Below, piece by piece: positions 1 to 10,841 of a DNA stretch of 64,000 bases; positions within the stretch are counted from its first letter, which is position 1; the number at the start of each line of letters is the position of its first letter. The stretch covers positions 3,549,501-3,613,500 of the forward strand of contig OU612074.1 of NCBI GenBank assembly GCA_914767715.1. The letters are read 5' to 3'. Source of the stretch: Membranipora membranacea. Its lineage: Eukaryota > Bryozoa > Gymnolaemata > Cheilostomatida > Membraniporidae. Below the pieces are notes generated by a model that worked only from the letters and a program-made list of their open reading frames with translations, was not told the origin of the DNA and did no database searches. The position numbers and the translations under genes were made by a program.

Positions 1-1274
1 TCCACCATTAGCTGGCCGTGGGCTGTCACAAATTCTAGATCTGGTCTTTGATCCTCCTCCGCATGACTTTGAACAGCTAGAGAATGAACTCCACGATCCC
101 CACATACCGTTCACTGTAATACAACGATTTGACTATGTCATAATGCCAATGAAACCAAAGAAATCTGCTTATTTAGAAATTGATGTCTTTAGTATAGTAT
201 AGTATGCTGAAATATTTTCTAATATTTATTATCGTGAAATCTATACACATTCCTTGTTTATAGCCTTAGATCTCACCTGGACATGGGTGGGTGTTACAGT
301 GTCTAGTTTGTGAGCTATCTCCTTTGCAGCCGAGGAATTTACCAATGAATTTGTTTTTAGGCTTGACACAAACTCTGGTTCTGCTTTGCTCTCCTCGTCC
401 GCATACCTTGCTACAACGACCCCATGATCCCCAGCTGGCCCACTTACCCTCAACTATAAATACAACGTAATACAAAATCAATTGAAAATAAATTTCTATC
501 AATCGACATGGATATTATTTAATAATTTCAACATTTCACATGTATGCTAAAGTATTATAGTGAATTCGTAAGTGAGTCAATCGACTTCAACACAACTCCA
601 CTCTTGTTATACAAAGGATATCAGGTTAGTTTTACAGCTCCATGTGGCATGTAGGCTAATCTTAAATCTCTTGAATAATTGGTACTCACAGTCAAAGTTA
701 GGTGTGGGTATACGGATATCAGGTATGACTATATCAATACCACCGCCGCCATGTGGTGGGTTGGGATTTCCACCTCCATAGCCACTACCGGCAACAATAC
801 CTGAAAATATAAGTATAATGAATTAATAATCATACAGCAAGATTGTGGTTTCATGTGAATGTACAGCGTTAACATGGTAATGATTGTGTTATAATAATAT
901 CATCGATGGAGTAATCTGTAAAATTCGAGAAATAGAAGTAGAGTGGATTTGAGGGTTTGTTAGGGCTAGTAAGAATTACAATTTCCGAAGTCGCATGTTG
1001 TGAGTGTTTATGGCCTGATACGATTTTTTTGAAACCAATTGGGATTTGACATGAGAGCACAGTGATGCATCGATCGATGAACAGTCTTTCCATCAGCCCT
1101 GATAGGGCTAGTGAGTGCCAATGAGAGGCTTTTCTATTACTTCAAGCAAGATTAATAAACCTATATCTTATCTTAGGGTTAAGAAGAAAGAAGTAAAAAC
1201 CGGGTAAAAGAAACAATAAATATCCTGTGCTTACCAACAACCGCCAAGGTGAGGAGAGACACAAAGGTATTCAT
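1..1274 (-). CDS. Secreted TSP1-repeat protein, left copy (3' end outside window)
   Basis: This is the mirror-image paralogue of the complete TSP1 gene at 10842-13651. The exons, read on the minus strand, are 1274-1235 (start codon and signal peptide), 800-690 (Gly/Pro-rich linker), 453-277 (first TSP1 repeat) and 113-1 (start of the next TSP1 repeat, cut by the window edge). All junctions are GT-AG and phase 1, and the first three exons have exactly the lengths of the right copy (40, 111 and 177 coding bases). The TSP1 exon keeps the W-x2-W-x2-W ladder ([10 protein letters not shown]), the CSKVCGRG turn and six cysteines. The protein is inferred to be extracellular and adhesive, with ligand unknown. 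The last visible exon is a mosaic of exons 5 and 6 of the right copy. The remaining repeats and the stop codon cannot be seen. Confidence 0.85.
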
Positions 1275-1664
1275 AATCCTGTAAGTAAAGAAAAGATACT
1301 AAATTTAAATTTGGAGGATGACCTTCAAGAACACCATTACCAATACCAATAAGCATTTTCATTTTCCTCAAACACAAAAGGTTTTAAAGTTTGATTCAAA
1401 CTGTGAGCAAATAAATATTTATGTCATTGAATTCTGTCCATCCGAGTTAATAACTCTATTCTATTCTCTATAACTATTCTTTATTTGAAGTCGGGAACAG
1501 ATCAGCACTGAATTGGGCAAGTAGGCTAGCAGGTGTGAGTCGCTATTTGAAGCATTTCGAAATATGTACTGATCCTATTATTGAACATTGATAAGTCAAG
1601 TAAAGTACCAAAGCAACAGACAAAAGATTCCTTACAGTCTTAATACAAAGATAGATTTTCTTAC

Positions 1665-1705
1665 CCTGCTGTGTATCTGAAGAGACTGGAGAATGTCTGT
1701 GATCT
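1665..1705 (-). other. 5' untranslated exon of left TSP1 gene
   Basis: This noncoding exon ends at base 1665, just before a GTAAG donor. It matches the right-hand leader exon ending at 10378 almost base for base. The upstream boundary is estimated from the TATA box. Confidence 0.6.
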
Positions 1706-1725
1706 TCTTACCTTGAAACAAGCTT

Positions 1726-1733
1726 CTTTTATA
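1726..1733 (-). promoter_or_regulatory. TATA box of left TSP1 gene
   Basis: The minus strand reads TATAAAAG after a G-run, about 30 bases before the inferred transcription start. The same context occurs at the right gene at 10310, so the element is conserved between the paralogues. Confidence 0.7.
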
Positions 1734-1739
1734 CCCCCC

Positions 1740-2148
1740 AATTTCCTCAACTTAAAAATTTACATATCATCCCACCAAGGTCCGTAGTGACACGGTAATA
1801 AGGCAGTCTGTCTCCGTTTCCTCGTCATACTTGTTGTGATCTATTTATTTCTCATTTCTCTTCTTCCCACAAAAAAATAGCACAATAAGGAAGAAAAGCT
1901 GGCTTTGTGTCAAGGTAGGGCAATAGTTTTCACATTTTTCACAGTTAATACTTTTCCTCAAGCCTGATAGGGTAGTGACAGAGATTTAAGTGAATATATT
2001 AACCATTATTTACAGATCAATCATTATAGTTTGAGTTCTGAATTGTGGATATACACTAATATCTGAGTCTATGTCATGATATTATAGAAATAATTAGGAA
2101 TCCACCGGCGTTTTTTTGTCATATCGGTGTCAGGGCTCATCTCATTTA
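1740..2148 (-). promoter_or_regulatory. Upstream region of left TSP1 gene, conserved in three copies
   Basis: This stretch is homologous to 9915-10309 in inverted orientation and, in part, to 5460-5790 in direct orientation. Shared blocks include the AAGAAAAGCTGGCTTTGTGT segment and a tract near 2010-2070. Homology to the right copy stops near 2148, where LINE-like sequence begins. No individual factor site was identified. Confidence 0.5.
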
Positions 2149-2830
2149 TCAATATTCGTTTGGTCAGACGACGCAGATTTGGTTTGTCGTATGCAATGGA
2201 GATAGATAGCATTTTCACTTTATTTGCAGATGATATAAATACTTTTAGTACAGATAGCTGTTGATGGCATCCCAACTTCATTTAGTGAAACAATGGTGCA
2301 TTTCAAATAAACTTGTTTTAGATCATGAGAAGACCCATCAAATTTTATTCAAAGCCCCTAAAAAGCAGTGTGACAGTGTGACATTTTAAATCACACTTCA
2401 AAGAGTTGGGTAAATAGCTTTATTTAAACCTGCAAATGATGAGAGCAGTTAGGCCATTCTTTGATGATGAAACAACACCTGATATTTACTATACATTTTT
2501 TTATCCCCATCTCTTATGAAGCATTGAGTTCTAGGGCCATGCTTGTGAAGCAAACCTAAAACTCGTAAAAAATTTACAAAAAGCTGCATTGAGAGTCATT
2601 GTTTGCATAAACACCTGCAGATTATGTTTTTACATATTTTGAAAAACTTAAAATAATGCTTTTAAGAATGATTTTTGAATCTATATTATCAAAGTTGCTT
2701 TTAAAAGCGTATCCAACAGAAGAAAATTCAAAGCTTTTGCCAAAACAATTGAAGCTATTCAAACAGCAAGGGTGAAAGGTCCCTGATGTACATAGGTGTA
2801 AAACTGTACAGCAGGAACCTTTTGGAAAAT
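2148..2830 (+). mobile_element. Decayed LINE reverse transcriptase fragment
   Basis: Broken plus-strand reading frames carry recognisable reverse-transcriptase landmarks in the right order. There is an LFADD catalytic motif near 2218-2235, then a stretch resembling the WC-NKL-L---KT segment near 2295-2340, a thumb-like FYPHL...EFWGHA segment near 2500-2560, an LQKAALRVI motif near 2575-2605, and a KLYSRNLLENW-like tail near 2800-2840. Many stops and frameshifts show it is dead. Homology between the two TSP1 upstream regions breaks at its left end, which suggests an insertion into the left copy only. Confidence 0.6.
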
Positions 2831-3401
2831 TGGATAGGATCTGGGCCTTTGGGCGCTATGCTTGGGATACCTTTTAGTGGCGTTATTACTTAATTCTTAT
2901 TTTGGTTGAACACTGTACCGAATAAACTACAATCACCTCCATATCAACCTTTTCTTTTTTCTGCATCATGTTTGATATGAGAGTGAGCTCTATTTTCATT
3001 CAAAGCAAGCTTATCAAAGGTGAAGGCGGATAGTATGGATTAAATATCAATACTATTCTAATTCAGGATGGAACAAAAAATCACACTGTCATAATAGTCC
3101 TATTTTGTGTATGAGGATCTTGGTTGCTGAGCATTGACTGCTTACCCAAAAATGTGTAATGAGGAAATCTTGCAACATTGATTAAATACATGATTGGCAT
3201 GTCAACCGGCGTTTGTTGGTAGTGCAAAAATTCCAGATTAACAGGTGGGGTTACAAACAAAAAAGGTTTGCCAAACTCCTTTGAATTTCTATAGCAAAGT
3301 TATCTGTATTTTTTGGGGTAAGTTACCCGCCCCCTATTCACTCAAATGACTACAAGAAACTACTTGACGGCTCGGAAGGCTGACAACATATAATATAGAT
3401 A

Positions 3402-3660
3402 TGGCTGGCAGGGTGGTGTAGTGGTTTGGATTCAAGCTGTTCAATTTGAGAGTTGCAGGTTTGAATCCCGGTCACTACCCTTGCTGCTACAGGAGGTGAG
3501 TCCTCTGGACAATAGCCTAGCTTGCCCACCCTTAACTTGCACAAGGGTGCGCTAATTAGATCAGTTGTTCTTTGTTAGTAAATGTAGGCATATTGTCATT
3601 GGCCCCAAAAGGGGCACTGAACAGCAATAAAGTGTATATTATTATTATTATTATTATTAT
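3402..3660 (+). mobile_element. tRNA-derived SINE
   Basis: The 5' part has RNA polymerase III promoter boxes: an A box (GTGGTGTAGTGG, about 3413) and a B box (GGTTTGAATCC, about 3459) with tRNA-like spacing. An unrelated body follows, ending in an (ATT)n tail at about 3643-3660. The element is absent from the paralogous position near 8975. Confidence 0.75.
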
Positions 3661-4380
3661 TCCCTGTTGATTTCCTCAGCTCTTCAGCAGGTGATATGTT
3701 GGTATCGGGTTAGGACCCCTAACCTGGGATATCCAACACCTTTCTCAGTATTCTTGCCGATCCTAGTAGAGCAGAGAACTGCACTCTGTCTACTTCCTTC
3801 TTCTCTATCTCCAGCATCTCCATTTGTTCATGTAGGTTAGCCACAGCTCCTAGTGCTCTTACAATGATTGGTATAACTGTCACTGATGTGTCTTGCCATA
3901 TCTTTGCCATCCTTGACATGTATCCTCTCCTCATTGGCTCATTAGAATAGTAGCACTCCATAATTTTGTTGTTATCTTCCCTAGTATAGCTCATTCGCTG
4001 AGTTGCTGGTCTTACTTCACCAGTAGTAAAATGACGACCGACTCCTGGCTGGTTCACCACAGGTAGCCTGCCGGGCGAGACAGATCGAGCATTGCTCTCC
4101 CTCTCATTCACGCCGTTACTCTGTATTGTACTTGCTGGGTTCATCATGAGATATGAGTTTGTTTTCTGTCAGGGTTGGCTCCCTTATCTGGTTTCTGTCG
4201 GGGCTGGCTCCCTTAGCTGATGATTGTAGAATCTGTCCCACTCAGCAGTAGGGATTTTCTGTCAGGATTTTCTCCCTTAGGTCCAGCGAAGCGTCGGGCA
4301 CAAAGCCGATATTAGTGGATCCCGGTTAAGGCCAATCCACTACTGGCGCTAAATTATTATTATTATCATTATTATTATCA
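3661..4380 (-). mobile_element. Miniature LINE with both ends fused
   Basis: On the minus strand this reads as a leader rich in GGGAGCCA-type repeats (4340-4150), then one open frame of 142 codons (4147-3719), then a short tail ending in (AAT)n that abuts the SINE tail. The N-terminal part (TREDNNKIMECYY, RRGYMSRM) resembles the start of some LINE polyproteins. The C-terminal part (TVIPIIVRALG, ALLGSARILRKVL) resembles the very end of the same polyproteins, after the reverse transcriptase. The catalytic middle is missing, so this looks like an internally deleted, non-autonomous derivative. The frame is intact, but expression is unknown. Confidence 0.6.
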
Positions 4381-5459
4381 GCATTCTCATTATAATATTA
4401 CTTAGATTGATTCTCTAGATTTAGCCCAGTGTCAAATTGTCCTTCAAAAGCCTGTGGACCATGTTTTTTATGTATTGATTGGTAATTTTTATTCGTTGGG
4501 TTGCTATAGCTGTTGTGTTTGCCCATCACAAACCGGAAGGAAAGAAAAAGAGAAATATAACAAGCCACAAGCTGGCTAAATAAGACAAGAGACATTTTTA
4601 TACCATGATCTCTAGCACTAAAAATATCTACTCCAGCCAGTTCAGTGTTAAAACTCTAGTATCAATGATCACTTGAACTAGTCAGAAATTTTCATCATGT
4701 ACCAGGTCAGATTTGGAACTAGAAACATTTTTGTCTATCATTTAGTGCAGAGTCACTTAAGACTCAAAATATTTTCTGAAACCTTCTTAATTGCCGGAAA
4801 TGGAAATGATAAATCCCGATAACGTACTAGCAAACAAAAACAGTTAATAACCTAACAGAAAAATGATGTGGGCACATTTTTTGTTTTTGTGACAAAATAT
4901 ATTCCCTGGATAGAAAAAAAATATTTTGGAAACTTGGTACATTAAAAGATGAATCAAAGACTATTAGCCTATCTTAGTTGAATCAAATCACATACTGCCC
5001 TAAGCAAGCTGCAAGCTGTAAGCTGTATAATGTGTTCAGATATAAGAGGTAGTGATGTGTCTGTATGCTATGGAGTATTTATCACCAGGACCTGCCTAGA
5101 ATCTTTTCACAGAGTGTGATAATTAGGGCAGACTATTAGACAAACTTTAACTGCAGCTTTATTCAATACAATTCATCTAGGAGGTGGTTGGCTCAATAAA
5201 CGCTCATTAACATTTAGAACATAATTGCACCCCACCTGTATGAGGCTATCTGCAATAGTTCTTGCCAACAGTTGTGTCAAACCATAAATGATTATTTTCA
5301 TGTCCTGAATGGTACCGACACCAGATCCACAGACACAGTGAGAAATATGCCATCACTGGAATATGCCGCCTGTCAAATTGAAACTTGACAAAAGAGATGA
5401 ACCCAAATTGAAAAAAACTACTTTGATACTACTCTTATTTCCTAAACTTGATAATTATC

Positions 5460-5790
5460 GTACCAATACACTCAGGTACGTAAAGAGACAGTCACAGGCT
5501 CACTGTCTCCGCTTCCTCATCATATCTGGGATACTGTAACCTCTTTATTTCTTATTTATCTTCTTCACATACAAAAAATAAGGCACAATAAGGAAGAAAA
5601 GCTGGCTTTGTGTCGAGTTAGGGCAATAATTTTGACATGTTGTTCATTAATCTTATTCATGAAGCCTGTTTAGGGAGTGACAGAGAATGGAGTGAGGAGA
5701 TTATGCATTATTTACAGATCAATCATGTTAATTTGAGTTCTGAAGTGTGGATATATCCTAAGATCTAAGATGTTAATCATTTCATGACAT
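5460..5790 (-). repeat. Orphan third copy of the TSP1 upstream region
   Basis: This block matches about 1795-2080 in the same orientation and the upstream region of the right gene in inverted orientation. It includes the AAGAAAAGCTGGCTTTGTGT segment and the ATTTACAGATCAATCAT segment. No TATA box or TSP1 exon follows on its downstream (left) side. Confidence 0.65.
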
Positions 5791-5939
5791 GATAGAAATC
5801 ATTAGCTGTTAAAGTAAGAGTTGATGTTAGAGTACACATAAACTATCAAGTATTTGAGTTTTCATACCCATATTTGGCTATGTGCTCTGATAAAGCCCAA
5901 TAGAAGTTATATAGTCTGCTACAGTTGAATTGTTTTGGT

Positions 5940-6660
5940 GTGTCTTGTGACAAACTTGTGTTTTTTTATGTTGCCAACATACAATCAATCCTTACTCATT
6001 GAATTCCTGCTTTTTTCCCATTTTAACTGACAGTCAGCTGAAATCTTTGGAACGATTTCAGAAAATGTGCATTGAAATTGTTATTTTACCCCGCATAGAG
6101 GATTTTTCTGAGAGACTATCAGCACTAGCCATTCCTGAGTTAAGACTTATTTGGTTAATCACTTATTCAGAATCATTTTATCAATATAGTACAAAGCCTT
6201 TCGCCTGCATGTTATTCAAGAGTTTTATTCGCCATTCTCACTTACTGCCTACTTATTTTGTTCACTAGTATCTATTCACGAGACAAGAAAGCGCTGAGGA
6301 AGTTTTTTAAACAGGGTGACAGACTAGGTCTCGATATTGGGGACCTAGATTCTGTCATATCAAAACGAACTAAGAACTTGGCCCTGCAGGTAATACATGA
6401 CGATGAACTTTTTTTAAAAGATTTTCTTCAGAAACTCCCCTCAGGCAGATATTGAAGCCTTAAATACAGAACTGCCTGGGGGAAAGACTCCTTCTACAGA
6501 CATTAGATTTTAATATTACAAGAGATTTTTTAATCCACTAGAAGTCAGACTACTTCACTCATTTCTTATATTTCTTTTTGTTATTCCCTACTCATGTAAC
6601 AGTATTAACACTCAATCTCGCAGCATACCTAATGTTTGTGACAAAATAAACCAACCAACC
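5940..6660 (+). mobile_element. LINE 3' fragment (reverse transcriptase C-terminus), decayed
   Basis: Two overlapping frames (5999-6268 and 6258-6455) carry the C-terminal region of a LINE reverse transcriptase. Visible pieces are LKSLERFQKMC, IEDFSERLSAL, RDKKALRKFFKQG and LPSGRY, motifs common at the ends of LINE polyproteins. The sequence around LERFQK resembles the LERLQK segment of the larger LINE at 32.3 kb. The 5' part is missing and the frame is shifted. Confidence 0.6.
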
Positions 6661-8389
6661 AGCAACTGCAGGCATAGGCTTTACACATTAGTCCCTGAGA
6701 GGCAGTCATTACAGTTTAGACATTTGAGTCGACTGAAGGAAAATTTTTCAGTCAAGGCGAATACTGCAAACTTTTTTACACACATCACAAATACAGCACC
6801 ATTCCATAAATCGTCTTTGCATTTAAATATCTCGGCAACCAATAAATCAATTTTGATTCTGTTTTTTTTTTCAATATACATACAGAAACAAAAACTTACT
6901 GAATATTGCTCGAAGACCCATAAAGCTTTGATTATAGGATTTATAAAAAACAATCAGCGGTGATTGGAAATTGACACCATTTCTAAAAGAGCTAGGATTA
7001 AAAAACCTTCAAGAATTTGTTTGATATGATCTATCTCACAGTACCCTCAAGGAATGAGGGGAACGTATCTGACCCTGAACAAAAATATGGCTCTCCATAT
7101 TCAAAATCATCTTCAGATTCTGAGCCACGATCAGAACAGCTTCCTGCTGTAAAAGTCCTGTTGCCTCCAAAGAAGAGTTTATCATTAAAACACTATTTTG
7201 ATCATACAATGTTCCTTTACAGTACTTACCTTTGCAAAGGCTCTTGTTCTATGCTAAAAATACAAAGACTCCTACTGCCATACCTTCTTGCTGTTTAAAG
7301 CAGGTAATAGGCAATGATCCCAATTACCTTTGGAGAACTTTCAGTTGCGTTTGTTGCGGCGTTTCTGAGATTTAAATAGTAGCAGGTTTGCATTTTACTG
7401 CTGCTATGAAAACTAAATATAAGACTTGTTATAACATAACTACCTCCTGGTCAATATATTTTGGATCTGGCAAACACTAGAGCCCTATACCACAGTGTGA
7501 TTTGACCGAATTCTGCATCAGATTTGCTCCTCTTCAAGCTGTGTCTGATTCGAACCGGAAACAAGCATCACTTTTGTAATTCTTTCTCTGTTGGTAGAGC
7601 GGTATTGACAAACTCAGTTATCAAGGCACTTTGCTATTTTTTTTTCTCATAGAGACAACCCTGCCCAAGCTGAGTAACTCATGTATCACTATGCCTTAGT
7701 AAGTGAAAAATTGTTTTAACATGAAAGATTTTATGTGCAATATTAAACCATTTTCAAAGTAGCGCTGTACTCACTAGCGAGGCATGACAAAAACACCAAC
7801 TTTGTGCTAGAAGGGTTACATGGATGTGCGATTTACATTTGGCAGAAGGCGGCATATCACTGCAAAAGACTTCCAACGCTGTTGTGTTAGAAGGTCAGCA
7901 TGCACACCCGATTTCAATTGTGCAAATTCACAAATTCCTTAGTGACACACCGAAATAAATCGTGTTAACTCATACAAAATTGTTAAAGCAATTTGAAGAA
8001 GATTTCCTTCTGGCAGAGCGAAATGTAATTCTGGGGAACTTTTAATTCTAGTTATTAGTAATCCTAAACTTAAAAACCGATGCTATTTTATTTCTCTCCC
8101 ACCCATGTGTATTGCTGCTGTGTTTCAGAAAATGCGAGGCTATCAATACTAACATCATATATTTGTTTTTGAGTTTTATCCAGTTCTAACAAAAACTAAA
8201 ATTGCGAATTTGACCTGGCAGAACTCAAAAACTACTAATGTTGTAAATTTTCAGTAAAATTTCTTTCAACTCTATAGTTCTATAGACTCTAGTGACACTT
8301 CTGGAATTCAATCATAATAATTTATGCTAGCTGCTACTCCAATAATGTCATTTAGAGTTCGTAGTGTAGACTTGCAATACAGAAAACCG
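6661..8389. other. Stretch without recognisable gene
   Basis: I see only short open frames with no recognisable domain, AT-rich DNA and no clear repeat. The frame at 7017-7298 is not supported by splice or domain evidence. Confidence 0.4.
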
Positions 8390-9915
8390 CTGGATAAATA
8401 GCGATACGGATTTGGGTGATATGCTTGGGATACCATTCAGTGAAGTTATTACTGAATTCTTATTTTGGTTAGCTTGAGGTTTTACCAAATCAACAACAAG
8501 TTACCATCACCTACATATCAACATGAACTTTATCTGCAACATATCTAGTACGAGAGTAAGGCCTATTGTCGTTCAAAGCAAGCTTATCGAAAGGCAGATA
8601 GAATTGATAACATCATAATCTTATTCTGAATCAGGGTGGACTAACAACTCTGTCATAATAGGCCTAAACTCATATGAGGAGGTTGGTTGCTGAGCATTGA
8701 CCACATACAAAAATAGCGTAATGAGGAAATCTTGCAACATTGATTAAATACATGATTGGCATGTTAACCGGCATTTGTTGGTACTGCGAAATTCAAAATT
8801 GACAGGCAGGATAACAAAAAAACCGGTTTGCCAAACTCTTTCAAACTTCTGTAACAGACACATTTAATGACAAAGTTATCTGTATCTTTTGGGGTAAGTT
8901 ACCGACCCCCTATTCACTCCCAGTCAATGTAGAAGACATTAATAGAAGGCTCGGAAGGCTGTCAACATATATTATTAAGAGTGATTTTCCGGAATGTGTT
9001 AAAACTCTAGTATCAATGATCACTTCAGCAAGTCAGAAACGCAATACTTTTCATCATGTATCAAGGTCAGATTTGGAACAAGAAACATTTTTTGTCTATC
9101 ATTTAGTGTAGAGTCATCACAAACTCAAAATATTTTCTGAAACCTTCTTAATTGTGTGTGATGAAGATGATAATTCCCGATAATGTGCTAGTTAACAAAA
9201 GCAGTTAATAACCTAACAGAAAAATGATTTGTGTTTGTGCCGAAATGCATTCCCCGGAGAGAAATTTTTTTTTTTGGAACTTGGTACATAAAAAAATGAA
9301 TCAATGACTATTATCCTAGTTTAGTTGAATCAAATCACATATCTACACTAAGCAAGCTGCAAGCTGTCAAATGTGTTTAGATATACGATAATAGTGATGT
9401 GTCTGGATGCTATGGAGTATTTATCACCAGGACTTGCCTAGGAATTTTAGGCACAGTGAGATAATTAAAGGGTCGCTCCTATTAGAAAAGTGGATATACT
9501 ACCCCGGTAAATCGAATATTGTGAGTTCATAGGGTAAATAAAAACAATAAAACGACTTTTCAGCCTGAGATTTTTCAAACCATTCCAAACATGACAAACA
9601 AGCAGGACTGTCACTTTAAGGCAGACCATTAGACATAATCATATTTTGCGGTGGCTTTATTCAATAAAATTCATCTTGGAGTTGGTTCTCAATAAACGTT
9701 CATTAATATTTAAAAAATAACTGCACCCGAACTGCATGAAGCTATCTGCAAAGATTCTTGCCAACAGTTGTGTCAAACCATAAATGATTATTTTCATGTC
9801 CGGAATAGTACCGACACCAGCCACCCACAGACACAGTGAGTAAAATGCCATCACTAGAATATGCCGCCTGTCAAATTGAAACTTGACAAAAGAGATGAAC
9901 CGGACTCCAATATGA
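8390..9915. repeat. Segmental duplication B, copy 2
   Basis: This is the direct-orientation partner of 2830-5440, without the SINE and miniature LINE. A homologous minus-strand open frame lies at 9657-9854 and ends near an AATAAA. Its central stretch (MKIIIYGLTQLLAR) is shared with copy 1, but the upstream part is out of frame between the two, so no gene is claimed. Confidence 0.75.
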
Positions 9916-10309
9916 CAAAAAACGCCGTTGGATGTCTAATGATTTCTATAATGTCATGACATGGTAAAAGAGACTCAGATATTAGGGTATATCCACACTT
10001 CAGAACTCAAATTATCATGATTGATCTGTAAATAATTAATCTTAGTACTTAGCCCTCGTCCATAACCAATCAGGCTTCAGGAATAGTTTTGATGAGAAAA
10101 GTGTCAAATTCACTGTCTCTACCTTGATACAAAGCCAGCTTTTCTTCCTTATTGTGCTATTTGTTTGTGTGAAGAAGATAGATGAGAAATAAATAGATCA
10201 CAATATCCCAGGTATGATGAGGAAGCGGAGACAGAGTGCCTTATTACCGTGTCACTATGTACCTAGGTGGGATGATATGTAAATTTTCAAGTTGAGGAAT
10301 TTGGAGGGG
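9915..10309 (+). promoter_or_regulatory. Upstream region of right TSP1 gene
   Basis: It is homologous in inverted orientation to 1740-2148. Conservation across the paralogues up to the TATA box suggests that the shared regulatory DNA was duplicated together with the gene. Confidence 0.5.
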
Positions 10310-10317
10310 TATAAAAG
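10310..10317 (+). promoter_or_regulatory. TATA box of right TSP1 gene
   Basis: TATAAAAG follows a G-run and lies about 30 bases before the inferred start of the leader exon. The same arrangement is found at the left gene. Confidence 0.7.
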
Positions 10318-10339
10318 AAGCTTGCTTCAAGGTAAGAAA

Positions 10340-10378
10340 ATCACAGACATTCTCCAGTCTCTTCAGTTACACAGCAGG
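10340..10378 (+). other. 5' untranslated exon of right TSP1 gene
   Basis: The exon ends with CAGCAGG before a GTAAGA donor. The next acceptor (TTACAG, 10837) places four leader bases before the start codon. The transcription start is estimated from the TATA box. Confidence 0.6.
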
Positions 10379-10841
10379 GTAAGACAATTTATCTTTTTTA
10401 TAAACACTGGCATAAGTTTCTATTGATATTGCACTTTATTGGACAAATCAATGTTTGAGATTGAGCTAATAATTTTAATTAAATGGGTTCACCGCGTCGC
10501 TTCATCACTCTGCACATCTGTAAGCTTTGCTCGTCTGACTCTTAGCTGATCTGATCGCAGCAACATATTGAGGAGATATTAAACTTTTTAACTCGGATGA
10601 ACAAATGAATAGCTTGATTATATGACAATTCCCTCTTATTTTGGTATTGATTAAAGGACATCTCAGCTTTCTTTGACTTAATACAAATTCATTTGTTGGT
10701 TCACACTTTTTATGAAAACTTAATACCTTGTGTGAGGTTCATGATTGAGGATAAATGAATATGCTTATGTTTAGCACAGGAAAGTTCTCGAAAGTCAATC
10801 TTACAATTTCCATTTAGCTATTTTTCTGTACTTACAGGATT

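Larger units (their letters stand above)
2830..5440. repeat. Segmental duplication B, copy 1
   Basis: This segment is repeated in direct orientation at about 8390-9915. Matching blocks include 2865-3130 with 8420-8700, 3160-3400 with 8730-8975, 4645-5110 with 8995-9440, and 5150-5400 with 9640-9895. Copy 1 carries an extra 1.2 kb (about 3402-4620) of retroelements that copy 2 lacks. Apart from the nested retroelements and a short paired open frame on the minus strand (about 5200-5360), I see no gene here. Confidence 0.75.
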
